Positions 32,929 to 44,639 of a stretch of DNA of 64,000 nt are shown here, piece after piece. The position numbers and the translations under genes were made by a program. This DNA is from Corynebacterium minutissimum (GTDB taxonomy: Bacteria > Actinomycetota > Actinomycetes > Mycobacteriales > Mycobacteriaceae): positions 124,001 to 188,000 of the forward strand of contig NZ_JSEF01000012.1 in NCBI RefSeq assembly GCF_000805675.1. Direction: 5' to 3'. The stretch's first letter is position 1; each line of letters begins with the position of its first letter. The notes below the pieces were generated by a model. It worked only from the letters and a program-made list of their open reading frames with translations. It made no database searches and was not told where the DNA came from.

Positions 32929-34374
32929 TTGACACAGGCACAACCAGCACCAGGGCTTGAAACCAAGATGAGCGATGACGAGATCATCTCCTCCATCGGC
33001 GGCTACGAGTATGGCTGGCACGATTCCGACGAAGCCGGCCAGGCAGCACACCGCGGATTGAGCGAGGACGTCGTTCGCGACATTTCGAAGAAGAAGAACG
33101 AGCCCGAATGGATGCTCGAGTCGCGCCTCAAGGCACTGCGTGTGTTCAATAAGAAGCCGGTTCCGACGTGGGGCCCGGATCTGTCTGCGATCGACTTCGA
33201 CAACATTAAGTACTTTGTTCGTTCTACCGAGAAGCAGGCCCAGACCTGGGATGACCTTCCGGAGGATATTAAGGAAACCTACGACAAGCTGGGTATCCCG
33301 GACGCTGAGAAGAAGCGGCTGGTCTCCGGCGTTGCGGCTCAGTACGAGTCAGAGGTTGTCTACCACAAGATCCGTGAGGATCTTGAGGAGCAGGGCGTCA
33401 TCTTCGTCGATACCGACACGGCCGTGCAGGAGTACCCGGAGATTCTCCAAGAGTACTTCGGCACCGTGATTCCAGCTGGCGATAACAAGTTCTCTGCGCT
33501 GAACAATGCCTGCTGGTCCGGTGGCTCTTTCGTGTACGTCCCGAAAGGCGTGCACGTAGACATCCCGTTGCAGGCCTACTTCCGTATTAATACCGAGAAC
33601 ATGGGTCAGTTCGAGCGAACCCTGATCGTCGTTGAAGAGGGTGCCTACGTTCACTACATCGAGGGCTGCACGGCTCCGATCTATAACTCGGATTCCCTGC
33701 ACACCGGTGTTATTGAGATCGTCGTGAAGAAGGGCGGCCGCTGCCGTTACACCACGATCCAGAACTGGTCCACCAACGTCTACAACCTGGTGACCCAGCG
33801 CGCCAAGGTGGAAGAGGGCGGCACCATGGAGTGGGTCGATGGCAACATCGGCTCCAAGGTCACCATGAAGTACCCGTCCTGCTGGCTCACCGGCGAGCAC
33901 GCCAAGGGTGAGGTTCTTTCCTTGGCCTTTGCAGGCGAAAACCAAGTTCAAGACACCGGCTCCAAGATGATCCACATGGCGCCGAACACCTCCTCCAACA
34001 TCGTGTCGAAGTCCGTGGCCCGCAACGGCGGCCGCGCCGCCTACCGCGGACTCGTGCAGGTCAACAACAACGCCTCCAACTCCACCGCGAACGTCGAGTG
34101 CGATGCACTGCTCGTGGACAACGATTCGCGTTCGGATACCTACCCGTACAACGACATCCGCAACGATCATGTCACCCTGGGCCATGAGGCAACCGTGTCT
34201 CAGGTGTCTGAGGAGCAGCTGTTCTACCTCATGTCCCGCGGTATCGCCGAGGAAGAGGCAATGGCCATGATCGTGCGCGGCTTCGTCGAGCCGATTGCCA
34301 AGGAGCTCCCTATGGAATACGCCTTGGAGCTCAACCGTCTTATCGAGCTGCAGATGGAAGGATCGGTGGGCTAA
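32929..34374 (+). CDS. sufB: Fe-S cluster scaffold subunit SufB
   Basis: A 481-residue scaffold protein of the SufBCD complex, which builds Fe-S clusters. The N-terminal region and the right-handed beta-helix core are complete, ending in the conserved FYLMSRGI and IVRGFVEP segments. The SufB intein found in M. tuberculosis is absent. The start is TTG at 32929, seven bases after GAAAGGAG. sufD begins on the base after its stop. Confidence 0.97.
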   Translation: MTQAQPAPGLETKMSDDEIISSIGGYEYGWHDSDEAGQAAHRGLSEDVVRDISKKKNEPEWMLESRLKALRVFNKKPVPTWGPDLSAIDFDNIKYFVRSTEKQAQTWDDLPEDIKETYDKLGIPDAEKKRLVSGVAAQYESEVVYHKIREDLEEQGVIFVDTDTAVQEYPEILQEYFGTVIPAGDNKFSALNNACWSGGSFVYVPKGVHVDIPLQAYFRINTENMGQFERTLIVVEEGAYVHYIEGCTAPIYNSDSLHTGVIEIVVKKGGRCRYTTIQNWSTNVYNLVTQRAKVEEGGTMEWVDGNIGSKVTMKYPSCWLTGEHAKGEVLSLAFAGENQVQDTGSKMIHMAPNTSSNIVSKSVARNGGRAAYRGLVQVNNNASNSTANVECDALLVDNDSRSDTYPYNDIRNDHVTLGHEATVSQVSEEQLFYLMSRGIAEEEAMAMIVRGFVEPIAKELPMEYALELNRLIELQMEGSVG

Positions 34375-35565
34375 GTGGTAGCTTCCAACGAATTTAACCC
34401 CGCTGACGTCACCAAGGGTGACCAGTTCACCTCGTTTAACGTCGAGGATTTCCCGGTTCCGCACGGCCGCGATGAGGTTTGGCGCTTCATTGCCCTGCGC
34501 AACCTGCGTGGATTGCACAACGGCGAGTTCGCACCGGCCACCGCACAGAAGATCGACGTCGTCACTCCAGAAGGAGTGACCACCGAGACTGTGGCTGCTG
34601 ATGACTCCCGTCTGGGCACGGCTGGTGCACCAGCTGACCGCGTTGCTGCACAGGCGTGGACATCCATGCCGGAGGCACAGGTTGTCACCGTCGCTGCCGA
34701 GGCACAGCTGGACAAGCCTGTGGAGATCACTATCACCGGTGCCGGTGACGGCGTGACCTCCTTCGGCGCAACCTCCATTCACGTGGGACACCACGCTGAG
34801 GCCACCATCGTGCTTAAGTACGTCGGCTCTGGCACTCATGCTGACAATGTGGAGTTCGTGCTGGAGGATGGCGCCCAGGTCACCGTCGTTGTGGACGCCG
34901 ACTGGGAGGATGACGCAGTCCACCTGTCGCACCAGGTTGCGAAGGTAGGTCGCGATGCCGTCCTGCGCCACAACACCGCCATCTTCGGCGGTGAGATTGT
35001 GCGCCTCGTCCCACGCGTGGTCTTTGATGGACCCGGTGGCGATGCCGAGCTGCTGGGCGTCTACTTCGCCGATGCCGGCCAGTACTTTGAGAACCGCCTG
35101 CTCGTCGACCACGACGTCCCGAACTGCCGCTCCCGCGTGTTCTATAAGGGCGCTCTGCAGGGCGCGACCGCTGCGGAGAAGGAAGAGGCGGGCTCTGCTT
35201 CGCGAACCCCAGAGGCACGTACCTGTTGGGTCGGTGACGTACTCATCCGCAAGGACGCCAACAACACCGATACCTATGAGACGAACAACAACCTGATCCT
35301 CACCGAAGGTGCGCGTGCTGACGCCATCCCGAACCTGGAGATCCAGACCGGTGAGATCGTTGGTGCCGGCCACGCCGCCACCGTGGGTCGCTTCGACGAC
35401 CTCGAGCTGTTCTACCTCATGTCCCGCGGCATCCCGGCCGCCGAGGCTCGTCGCCTCATCATCCGCGGCTTCTTTTCTGAAGTCATTTCCCGCATCCCAG
35501 TCGAGTCCCTGCGCGAGGATCTGGAATCCCGCGTCGTCGACGAGCTCGCCAAGATCAACGCTTAA
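34375..35565 (+). CDS. sufD: Fe-S cluster assembly subunit SufD
   Basis: A 396-residue partner of SufB, sharing the beta-helix fold and the C-terminal [22 protein letters not shown] segment with the histidine-containing VGAGHAATVGRFD stretch. It starts with GTG directly after the sufB stop, so translation is probably coupled. It forms the SufBC2D complex with SufB and SufC. Confidence 0.96.
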   Translation: MVASNEFNPADVTKGDQFTSFNVEDFPVPHGRDEVWRFIALRNLRGLHNGEFAPATAQKIDVVTPEGVTTETVAADDSRLGTAGAPADRVAAQAWTSMPEAQVVTVAAEAQLDKPVEITITGAGDGVTSFGATSIHVGHHAEATIVLKYVGSGTHADNVEFVLEDGAQVTVVVDADWEDDAVHLSHQVAKVGRDAVLRHNTAIFGGEIVRLVPRVVFDGPGGDAELLGVYFADAGQYFENRLLVDHDVPNCRSRVFYKGALQGATAAEKEEAGSASRTPEARTCWVGDVLIRKDANNTDTYETNNNLILTEGARADAIPNLEIQTGEIVGAGHAATVGRFDDLELFYLMSRGIPAAEARRLIIRGFFSEVISRIPVESLREDLESRVVDELAKINA

Positions 35566-35592
35566 AACTCCCCGAAAGCAGGTACCAACTTC

Positions 35593-36351
35593 ATGTCTAC
35601 TCTGGAAATCAAGAACCTCCACGCGCAGGTGCTCCCTAACGAGGAGGACGGCGAGGCCAAGGAGATTCTCAAAGGCGTCAACCTCACCATCAACTCCGGT
35701 GAGACCCACGCTGTGATGGGCCCGAACGGTTCTGGTAAGTCCACTCTGTCCTATGTCATTGCCGGTCACCCGAAGTACGAAGTCACCGAAGGCGAAGTGC
35801 TTCTCGACGGCGAAAACCTCCTCGAGATGGAAGTTGACGAGCGCGCCCGTGCTGGCCTCTTCCTCGCTATGCAGTACCCGACCGAGGTGCCGGGTGTGAA
35901 GATGTCGCAGTTCATGCGCTCGGCCGTTACCGCCATCCGCGGCGAGGCTCCGAAGCTGCGCGAGTGGAACAAGGAACTAACCGAAGCTCGCGAGAAGCTG
36001 GCTATTGACAAGTCCTTTGCTCACCGCTCCGTCAACGAGGGCTTCTCTGGTGGTGAGAAGAAGCGCCACGAGGTTATGCAGCTGGACATTCTCAAGCCGA
36101 AGTTCGCTGTCATGGATGAGACCGACTCCGGCCTGGACGTCGACGCCCTGCGCGTTGTGTCTGAAGGCATCAACCGCTACCAGGATGAAACCAACGGCGG
36201 CATCCTCCTCATTACGCACTACAAGCGCATCCTCAACTACGTCACCCCGGACTTCGTTCACGTCTTCGCTGATGGACAGATCATCAAGACCGGTGGGGCG
36301 GAGCTGGCTGACCAGCTTGAGGCTGACGGCTACGATCAGTTCCTCAAGTAA
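35593..36351 (+). CDS. sufC: Fe-S cluster assembly ATPase SufC
   Basis: A 252-residue cytosolic ABC-type ATPase driving SufBCD. Walker A GPNGSGKST, the signature FSGGEKKRHEV and Walker B with FAVMDETDSGLD are visible; the MDETDSGLD form is typical of SufC. The ATG at 35593 follows sufD by 27 bases with GAAAGCAGG upstream. Confidence 0.97.
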   Translation: MSTLEIKNLHAQVLPNEEDGEAKEILKGVNLTINSGETHAVMGPNGSGKSTLSYVIAGHPKYEVTEGEVLLDGENLLEMEVDERARAGLFLAMQYPTEVPGVKMSQFMRSAVTAIRGEAPKLREWNKELTEAREKLAIDKSFAHRSVNEGFSGGEKKRHEVMQLDILKPKFAVMDETDSGLDVDALRVVSEGINRYQDETNGGILLITHYKRILNYVTPDFVHVFADGQIIKTGGAELADQLEADGYDQFLK

Positions 36352-36398
36352 GCAACATCCACATCATGAGTCGCGCGACAAGATCGCGCGATACGTAG

Positions 36399-38113
<1,715 letters not shown>

Positions 38114-38539
38114 ATGGCAGAAAACACTGAAACCACGGGTCCTACCGACCCGTACCAGGACCAGAACGCGTCCTTCGACGGCGGCGCTGTTAAGCCTGAG
38201 CAGACTGAAGAGCAGATTGCTAAGGTCTTCGACATCACCGAGTATCTCCGCGACGTTATCGACCCAGAGCTCGGCATCAACATCGTTGATCTGGGCTTGG
38301 TCTACGACGTCTGGCTCGACGACATCGACGGCAAGAACACCTGCGTCATTAACATGACGCTGACTTCCCCGGCCTGCCCGCTCACCGACGTTATTGGCGA
38401 GCAGATCGAAGATGTCATCGTGGGCAACAAGCTTGCTGAGGCCGTCCAACTCAACTGGGTATGGATGCCGCCGTGGGGCCCGAACATGATCACTGAGGAG
38501 GGCCGAGAGATGCTGCAGGCCCTCGGCTTCGCAGTCTAG
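38114..38539 (+). CDS. sufT: SufT, MIP18/DUF59 family Fe-S maturation protein
   Basis: A 141-residue protein with a 35-residue polar N terminus and a MIP18 (DUF59) domain: DPELGINIVDLGLVYDV and TLTSPACPLTDVI with the conserved cysteine. DUF59 proteins act late in Fe-S cluster delivery. It ends the suf run as Rv1466 does in M. tuberculosis. Confidence 0.93.
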   Translation: MAENTETTGPTDPYQDQNASFDGGAVKPEQTEEQIAKVFDITEYLRDVIDPELGINIVDLGLVYDVWLDDIDGKNTCVINMTLTSPACPLTDVIGEQIEDVIVGNKLAEAVQLNWVWMPPWGPNMITEEGREMLQALGFAV

Positions 38540-38559
38540 TTTCGGTTGCAAGCCCCATT

Positions 38560-38630
38560 ACCGTCAGTCCGAGATACATGCGGTCTTCACAACATGACCT
38601 TCAGTGCTCGTGGGCTGGCGGTTTCTTTTT
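38560..38630 (+). terminator. Possible terminator after the suf run
   Basis: ACCGTCAG (38560-38567) can pair with CTGGCGGT (38615-38622, one wobble), followed by TTCTTTTT. The loop is large (47 bases), so this is less certain than the other terminators in the window. Confidence 0.4.
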
Positions 38631-38670
38631 CATAATGTGCGGTGCTTCAAAAGCGTTGAACCATATCGCG

Positions 38671-40671
38671 CTATGACGATGCGGATAGGAACGCAGGATC
38701 CACGGTGGTGGAGATGATCTCTACAGCTTCCTCCTTAGATGTGGCGGATTGAAGACGAGCACGGAAATCATCCTTCATAATCGCCCGCGCCAGCTTGGAA
38801 AGCAGCTTGAGATGCTGCTTGCCGGCGTCCTCAGGCACAGCAATGAGGAAGACCATCGTCGTGGGCTCCTCACCATCTGCCCACTTAATGCCCTCGGGAA
38901 GACGAGCAAAAGCCAAAGTCGGGACGTTCACCCCCGATGTACGGGCATGAGGGATGGCCACGCCATGACCCACCCCGGTAGAGTGCTTCGACTCCCGCTC
39001 CAGGGCGGCTTTGGTGACCCTAGAAGGATCAGAAAGCCGGGGAGAGACAAGCGTGACCAAAGAGTTGATGATCTCGTCGCGGTCATTGCCAAGGTCGTGG
39101 TCTAGGCTAACCGTCTCGGCAGAGAGCAGAGGTTGGTCTTGGGCCGATGCTTCTGACACATCCTCCTTAGCTATGCCCGCTGCGTCCTGATCATCCTGGC
39201 TCGCAGCTTTGCTCTGGGCCTTTCCATGTTGGGTAAGTCCAATCAAGAGAAGCATGACAGAAGCACAGACGACGACGCCGATGAGCAGTGCGATGAAGAA
39301 GCCCACGATGTTGTCAACAGCCCCAAGTACCGCGACGATGGGACCTCCATGCATGACGTGATCAGTGACACCAAACACACCTGCGAGGGCTCCTGCTATC
39401 GCACCGCCGATGACGTTTGCCGGAATGACCTGCAGCGGGCGTGCAGCCGCAAGAGGGATAGCTCCTTCGGTGATGCCGAAGAACCCCATGAAGAGCGCGG
39501 CGATACCGGCGTCCTTCTCTGCCTTAGTGAACCAAGCACGGCGGACTAGGGTGGCAACACCCACCGCAAGGGGCGGTACGGCAATAGCGGTAGCCGCCAT
39601 ACCCATCGGAGCCGCATTACCGGCGGCAATCATGCCACCGCCGAACAGGAAGGCAGTTTTGTTGAAGGGGCCGCCCATGTCGAAAGCGATCATCGCGCCG
39701 ATAACGAGACCGAGGACAATGACAGAGGAGCCTTCCATCCCGGCGAGGTACTCGGTCATGGCTTCAAAGGCACCGGCTACCGGCGCACCGACGAAGTAGA
39801 TAAAGATGAGCCCCACGATAAGCGTGGTGAAGATCGGAATCACGATGATCGGCCAGATCGGGGCGATGTACTTATTAACAGGAATCTTTTTGATTCCAAG
39901 GGCTACGTAGCCGGACAGGATGCCTGTGACGATGCCTCCCAGGAAACCAGCTCCAGCTTCTGAGCCATAGAGTGAGCCGGTCGTAGCGATAAGACCAGTG
40001 ATGAGTCCTGGCGCCAAGCCGGGGCGGTCCGCAATGCCGACAGCAATATAGCCGGAAAGAATCGGCACCATGAGAGAAAAGGCCAAGCCGCCAAGCTCAT
40101 TCAGGGTGTTCCAGAAAGAGTCTTCAGGAATAGCTAGGCCTTCGGGCGTGGGAGTTCCTCCGAGCGAGAGTGCTACCGCGATGAGGAGACCACCGGTCAC
40201 CACGAACGGAATCATATGGGAAACACCATTCATTAGCGCTTTGTAGACCGTCTCTCCCAAAGCACGAACCCCGGTGGCGCTGCCGGACGTTTCTTCGCCC
40301 TGATTCCCTTGCGGCTCGTCGCTCGAAGTCTTTCCTTCCCACTTCGCTGCTGACAGAGCGCGAGTGAGAAGCTCCTTTGGCTGCTTAATAGCTTCATCAA
40401 CGCCAGTGGCTGCCAGGCGCTTTCCACGGAAGCGGTCCTTGGCAATCACGGTGTCGGCGCCAATCACGATGGCATCGGCTTCGTCGATGTCCTTCGAGCT
40501 AAAGGTACCTTCGACACCAATTGAACCGTGTGTCTCAATCTTGATGCGGTAACCAAGTTCAGCGGCAGCAGCTTCCAGGTTTTCAGCGGCCATGTAAGTG
40601 TGAGCGATTCCGGTCGGACATGCGGTAATCGCGAGGATCAACGGTGATCTCGATGTGTCTGATGTGCTCAT
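38671..40671 (-). CDS. PTS fructose-type permease, EIIBCA fusion
   Basis: A 666-residue sugar phosphotransferase transporter. Order of domains: EIIB (about residues 8-105, phosphocysteine in TACPTGIAHTYMAA), EIIC (about 135-480, some nine or ten helices), a polar linker, then EIIA (about 520-660, phosphohistidine in GVAIPHAR). The fructose/mannitol-type family fits; the exact sugar is not determined. I chose the ATG at 40671, the N terminus of the EIIB domain, over one at 40740. TACATT lies six bases before it, so the mRNA may be leaderless. No fruK or fruR is next to it, unlike most fructose loci, and it interrupts the suf-Rv1473 order, which suggests insertion. Confidence 0.9.
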   Translation of the reverse strand: MSTSDTSRSPLILAITACPTGIAHTYMAAENLEAAAAELGYRIKIETHGSIGVEGTFSSKDIDEADAIVIGADTVIAKDRFRGKRLAATGVDEAIKQPKELLTRALSAAKWEGKTSSDEPQGNQGEETSGSATGVRALGETVYKALMNGVSHMIPFVVTGGLLIAVALSLGGTPTPEGLAIPEDSFWNTLNELGGLAFSLMVPILSGYIAVGIADRPGLAPGLITGLIATTGSLYGSEAGAGFLGGIVTGILSGYVALGIKKIPVNKYIAPIWPIIVIPIFTTLIVGLIFIYFVGAPVAGAFEAMTEYLAGMEGSSVIVLGLVIGAMIAFDMGGPFNKTAFLFGGGMIAAGNAAPMGMAATAIAVPPLAVGVATLVRRAWFTKAEKDAGIAALFMGFFGITEGAIPLAAARPLQVIPANVIGGAIAGALAGVFGVTDHVMHGGPIVAVLGAVDNIVGFFIALLIGVVVCASVMLLLIGLTQHGKAQSKAASQDDQDAAGIAKEDVSEASAQDQPLLSAETVSLDHDLGNDRDEIINSLVTLVSPRLSDPSRVTKAALERESKHSTGVGHGVAIPHARTSGVNVPTLAFARLPEGIKWADGEEPTTMVFLIAVPEDAGKQHLKLLSKLARAIMKDDFRARLQSATSKEEAVEIISTTVDPAFLSASS

Positions 40672-40677
40672 GACGCC

Positions 40678-40712
40678 AATGTAGTCACATCGACTTTCAT
40701 GCATGAGTGAAA
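40678..40712 (-). promoter_or_regulatory. Promoter and inverted repeat before the PTS gene
   Basis: On the minus strand TACATT (40683-40678) is a candidate -10 box six bases before the ATG. TTTCA (40695-40699) and TGAAA (40708-40712) form an inverted repeat with an eight-base spacer over the expected -35 area, so it may be an operator for a sugar regulator. Which regulator is unknown. Confidence 0.4.
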
Positions 40713-40832
40713 CGCGCCGAACAGGAGTCAGGTTTTCCAAGATGCTCTACACTCCAGATCCCCCAGATACCTGCTGCAGGCGTACTGCCGCGGGTTCGGG
40801 TTTAACTACCCTGGTTGCTAGACTGTTTCGAC

Positions 40833-42464
40833 GTGATTGTGACCAATGATTTCGAGGTGCGCGTGGGCGCACGCACGCTTCTCGACGCCCCCGGCCAGCA
40901 CCTACGCGTGCAACCGGGCGACCGCATCGGCCTAGTCGGGCGTAACGGTGCGGGCAAGACCACGACGATGCGCATTCTGGCGGGGGAGACCGAGCCCTAT
41001 GGCGGCTCGGTGACGCGCTCGGGGCCCATTGGTTACCTACCGCAGGATTCCCGAGAGGGCAATATCGAGCAGACGGCGCGTGAGCGTGTGCTCTCGGCCC
41101 GCGGCTTAGACGACATTAAGCGCCGCATGGCCAAGCAGCAAGAGCTCATGGAAACCGCCACGGACGATAAGTTCCGCGACAAGGCTATCCGCAAGTTCTC
41201 TCGCTTGGAAGAGGAGTATCACGCTCTCGGCGGCTACGAGGCGGACTCCGAATGCGCGCAGATTTGCGACAACTTGTGCCTTCCACAGCGCGTCCTTGAT
41301 CAGCAGCTCAAGACGCTGTCCGGCGGTCAGCGCCGCCGTGTGGAGCTAGCGCAGATCCTTTTCGCGGCCTCAGCAGGGTCCGGCAAATCTCAGACCACAT
41401 TGCTTCTCGACGAGCCCACCAACCACCTCGACGCAGACTCCATTACCTGGCTGCGTGGCTTCTTGTCCAAGCACGAGGGCGGCCTCGTCATGATTTCGCA
41501 CGACGTGGACCTGCTGGAGGCCGTGTGCAACAAGGTCTGGTTCCTCGACGCCGTGCGTGCCGAGGCCGATGTCTACAACATGGGCTTCAAGAAGTACCTC
41601 GACGCGCGTGCGACTGATGAGGCTCGCCGCCGTCGCGAGCGCGCTAACGCGGAAAAGAAGGCTGCAGCGTTGCACAAGCAAGCCGCCAAGCTGGGTGCGA
41701 AGGCGACGAAGGCCGCCGCCGCCAAGCAGATGCTGCACCGAGCTGAGCGCATGATGAACGAGTTGGATGACGTCCGCGTTGCCGATAAGGTTGCCCACAT
41801 CAAATTCCCGGAACCCGCTCCCTGCGGCAAGACTCCGATGAACGCCAAGGGCCTGACCAAGATGTATGGTTCGCTTGAGGTCTTCGCTGGCGTCGACTTG
41901 GCCATCGACAAGGGCTCCCGCGTGGTTGTGCTGGGCTATAACGGCGCAGGTAAGACGACGCTGCTGAAACTGTTGGCGGGTGTTGAGCGTACCGACGGCG
42001 AAGGCGGTATCGTCACCGGTCACGGCCTGCGCATCGGATACTTTGCCCAGGAACACGACAACATCGATCCAGATAAGACCGTGTGGGAAAACACCATCGA
42101 AGCTTGCCCGGATGCTGGGCAGCAGGATCTGCGCGGTCTGCTCGGCGCCTTCATGTTCTCCGGCGACAAGCTGGAGCAACCTGCTGGTACGCTCTCCGGT
42201 GGTGAGAAGACCCGACTATCCCTGGCAACGCTTGTATCCTCGCGTGCAAACGTACTGCTTCTCGACGAGCCCACAAACAACCTCGATCCCCAGTCCCGCG
42301 AACAGGTACTTGACGCCCTAGGCACCTACACCGGCGCCGTGGTCTTGGTTACCCACGACCCGGGAGCGGTCAAGGCCCTCAACCCGGAGCGCGTCATCAT
42401 CATGCCGGACGGCGATGAGGACTTGTGGAACGACGAGTACATGGAAATCGTGGAGCTAGCCTAA
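40833..42464 (+). CDS. ABC-F family ATPase (Rv1473-like)
   Basis: A 543-residue protein with two ABC ATPase domains and no membrane segment. First domain: Walker A GRNGAGKTT, signature LSGGQRRR, LLLDEPTNHLD. A lysine/alanine-rich linker (about 255-310) follows. Second domain: Walker A GYNGAGKTT, signature LSGGEKTR, LLLDEPTNNLD. ABC-F proteins act on the ribosome, in translation or antibiotic protection; Rv1473 has been tied to macrolide tolerance. The length equals Rv1473 and the place before acnR-acn is conserved. I chose the GTG at 40833; TAGACT at 40819-40824 lies eight bases before it, suggesting a leaderless mRNA. Confidence 0.88.
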   Translation: MIVTNDFEVRVGARTLLDAPGQHLRVQPGDRIGLVGRNGAGKTTTMRILAGETEPYGGSVTRSGPIGYLPQDSREGNIEQTARERVLSARGLDDIKRRMAKQQELMETATDDKFRDKAIRKFSRLEEEYHALGGYEADSECAQICDNLCLPQRVLDQQLKTLSGGQRRRVELAQILFAASAGSGKSQTTLLLDEPTNHLDADSITWLRGFLSKHEGGLVMISHDVDLLEAVCNKVWFLDAVRAEADVYNMGFKKYLDARATDEARRRRERANAEKKAAALHKQAAKLGAKATKAAAAKQMLHRAERMMNELDDVRVADKVAHIKFPEPAPCGKTPMNAKGLTKMYGSLEVFAGVDLAIDKGSRVVVLGYNGAGKTTLLKLLAGVERTDGEGGIVTGHGLRIGYFAQEHDNIDPDKTVWENTIEACPDAGQQDLRGLLGAFMFSGDKLEQPAGTLSGGEKTRLSLATLVSSRANVLLLDEPTNNLDPQSREQVLDALGTYTGAVVLVTHDPGAVKALNPERVIIMPDGDEDLWNDEYMEIVELA

Positions 42465-42632
42465 AGACTAATTCTCAAATATGGCTCTATCCTTGTTCTA
42501 CATCCTGGGCTAGACTCGAGCTCACAATCACACACACCGCTCAAGACTCTTCTCTTGGGTCCTTCCGCTTCCCACGCACAGGGTCTAGAAGTGGTCAGAC
42601 CCCGACGCGCTGCCGCAGGAGAGGAAGAAGTC

Positions 42633-43370
42633 ATGAGCACCGCCGATAGCCTCGGTTCTGTCATCGAACCGCTACTCACCGGTTTAGTGAGCAAACGGCC
42701 TGAAGTCCGCGTGGACTGGGCCTACACCGAATTGAAAGAGGGAATTGAGTCAGGTCAGTGGGATGACCATCTCGATCAGATTCGTGACCGCCTTAACGGT
42801 TACCTGCGTACAGACAAGGTGTGGACTAAGGTGTTGTCCGCCAGGTTGCTGAAAGTGCTCGCGGCGGCGGGCCACTTCCACTACGAGGACTACCTCGCCT
42901 TCCGCGCGTGGTACGTCACAGAGGATGACACACGTGGCATTGTCAAGGACATCGGTCCTATCATGGCCGTCGGTTACGGCGCCGACTACGTAGAAACGTG
43001 TGTGCGCATGGGAATGATCCCGGCCGTCGAAGGCGCAGCAATTATTTCGTGCCGACTTCGCGCCCCCGGAGGAGTGTGGCATGACGATGAGAGTGTGCGC
43101 TTAGCGCGCGCCGCCTGCACCACGATAGCCAAGAGCACCTCACCCCATATCCTCGAAATTTGGACCGAACGGCTGAGTACCACCGTGCTCACCGAAGGTA
43201 TTCGCAATAACAACCGTGCCGTAGTCGAAAACTTCGCCCGCTTTCTCAAGGCCACAGCCACCATGGTCCGCAGTGAACCGGAGAAGTGGGGAATTGATGC
43301 TGAACGTGCGAAGTTAGCGCTTCCCATGATTGCGGAGCTTGAGGAGCAACTACGCAACGCCAGCAATTAG
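42633..43370 (+). CDS. Conserved protein of unknown function, all-helical
   Basis: A 245-residue protein I do not firmly recognise. It appears all alpha-helical and soluble, with no signal peptide. The stretch from about 98 to 128 (AWYVTEDDTRGIVKDIGPIM followed by AVGYGADYVE) faintly resembles the DUF2785 pattern, but this is only an impression. The ATG at 42633 has GGAGAGGAAG before it; the upstream frame from 42555 is unlikely. Its stop overlaps the stop of the convergent membrane-protein gene by two bases, so the two transcripts must overlap. Confidence 0.7.
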   Translation: MSTADSLGSVIEPLLTGLVSKRPEVRVDWAYTELKEGIESGQWDDHLDQIRDRLNGYLRTDKVWTKVLSARLLKVLAAAGHFHYEDYLAFRAWYVTEDDTRGIVKDIGPIMAVGYGADYVETCVRMGMIPAVEGAAIISCRLRAPGGVWHDDESVRLARAACTTIAKSTSPHILEIWTERLSTTVLTEGIRNNNRAVVENFARFLKATATMVRSEPEKWGIDAERAKLALPMIAELEEQLRNASN

Positions 43371-43960
43371 CAAGAAAGAGTACCATAGAAGCGCACCTTC
43401 GTTACCTCCTTTGGGTGAGCGCGCTGCCATGGGTAGCGGTCCGGTGATGCCTGGACGGGTTCACTGAGGTCAAGGAGGGTATCGGTTCCAGCTGGGCCAC
43501 CTACAGTGAGTTCACCTTTGCTTATAACAACTGCTGATTCGAAAGTACGGTCTGCCCGCTTGCTGCGGACAAGAGCCATCGGCACCTGGACGAAGATAGT
43601 TTTTCCGCGCCGCAAAACCGTGCGTTCTTCGGTGACATAGCTCGGTCGAATACGTTCGGCAGCAATCAAGCCCCAGACAAAAATAATGGCCCACACCGAC
43701 AGCAGCAAGGCTAAGATTCGTAGGGCGCCTGCAGGCAATACGAAATGAACTGCCACCATTTCAATCACCAACACTGCAGTGACGAAGCCGAGCATTTGTA
43801 GCCTGCCCGGAGGGTGGGGAAGCGCCACCGCTCCGGCGGGGACCAACGTCTGGCCCCGAAGCCAGCGCCACAGATCGTGGTAGAAGCCTATTTCATATTT
43901 GGCTAGGCGAAATCCAGGATGTTTCCCCACAAGTCGCCAGATACTAGCCACCTGAGCCAC
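43367..43960 (-). CDS. Membrane protein of unknown function downstream of MerR regulator
   Basis: A 197-residue protein with two hydrophobic helices (about 56-74 and 80-101) and a C-terminal soluble part of about 95 residues rich in beta-like stretches, resembling the layout of bacterial PH-type membrane proteins. It starts with GTG inside the last 17 bases of the MerR gene, so the two are almost certainly one operon. It may be what the regulator responds to or controls, but no function can be assigned. Confidence 0.72.
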   Translation of the reverse strand: MAQVASIWRLVGKHPGFRLAKYEIGFYHDLWRWLRGQTLVPAGAVALPHPPGRLQMLGFVTAVLVIEMVAVHFVLPAGALRILALLLSVWAIIFVWGLIAAERIRPSYVTEERTVLRRGKTIFVQVPMALVRSKRADRTFESAVVISKGELTVGGPAGTDTLLDLSEPVQASPDRYPWQRAHPKEVTKVRFYGTLSC

Positions 43961-44633
43961 CCACCAAAGCTTTGAGCGCTACACCTTGCGCACCAGTAGC
44001 CGGAGCATCAGCTACTGCTAGCGGAGCTTTACCAGGTTGCAAGGTGGGATAGATTCCTCGCATCAACCCGTGTTCCCCCAGGTAGCGCAGCTTCTCGACG
44101 ACACGCGTGACCCCACAATCATGCGGAGACAGTGAGCCAAGCTCTAGCCACAACATCTCGGATTCGGGGAGCGCTGCAAGGCAAGTGTTGTCCCGAAGAT
44201 TCTCTCGTAGTTGTTCCCATGTCGCTGGTGTGGCGACACTGGTCAACGCCATGAGATCCCAGGAATCCAGTTCGAGTTGAAGTATTGCCGGATCCTCGAT
44301 GAGCTGGCTGAGGGAGTCACGGATATCCTCTGGTGTCCCTTTTGGGGCTTGAGAAAGGGCACGCAAACGTTCTCGCTGCTGTTGCAGCCGAGCAATGCGC
44401 TCATCCAGCATGTTAAACGAGCGCTCGACCGCATCAGGAGATGAGACATCAGCGATGGGGACGCCGGCGTCGATAAGCGCACGCGCTCGCAGCACCGAAG
44501 CCAGGTCAGAGACAGAATAGTCGCGATAGTTTCCGCTGGTGCGTGCGGGTTCAGGAACCGCGCCCGTTTCGTGCAAATGGCGCACGGAGCGCACTGAGCA
44601 ACCAGCGACCGCGGCAACGTCCGATATCTTCAT
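43944..44633 (-). CDS. MerR family transcription regulator
   Basis: A 229-residue regulator. The N-terminal winged helix (residues 1-70: MKISDVAAVAGCSVRSVRHLHETG) is typical MerR; a dimerisation helix follows (about 72-95), then an effector domain of about 130 residues with no metal-binding cysteine pattern that I can recognise, so it is more like the drug-sensing branch than the metal or redox branch. The ATG at 44633 lies six bases after a -10 box, without ribosome site. A palindrome in a 19-bp promoter spacer directly upstream indicates self-regulation. Confidence 0.9.
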   Translation of the reverse strand: MKISDVAAVAGCSVRSVRHLHETGAVPEPARTSGNYRDYSVSDLASVLRARALIDAGVPIADVSSPDAVERSFNMLDERIARLQQQRERLRALSQAPKGTPEDIRDSLSQLIEDPAILQLELDSWDLMALTSVATPATWEQLRENLRDNTCLAALPESEMLWLELGSLSPHDCGVTRVVEKLRYLGEHGLMRGIYPTLQPGKAPLAVADAPATGAQGVALKALVGGSGG

Positions 44634-44639
44634 AGGACA

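Noticed and set aside
32929..34374. Intein in SufB as in M. tuberculosis
   Set aside because: The protein has the plain length of 481 residues and no intein motifs.
33349..35769. 806-residue open frame antisense to sufB-sufD
   Set aside because: Shadow of three certain suf genes, with repetitive composition and no recognisable domain.
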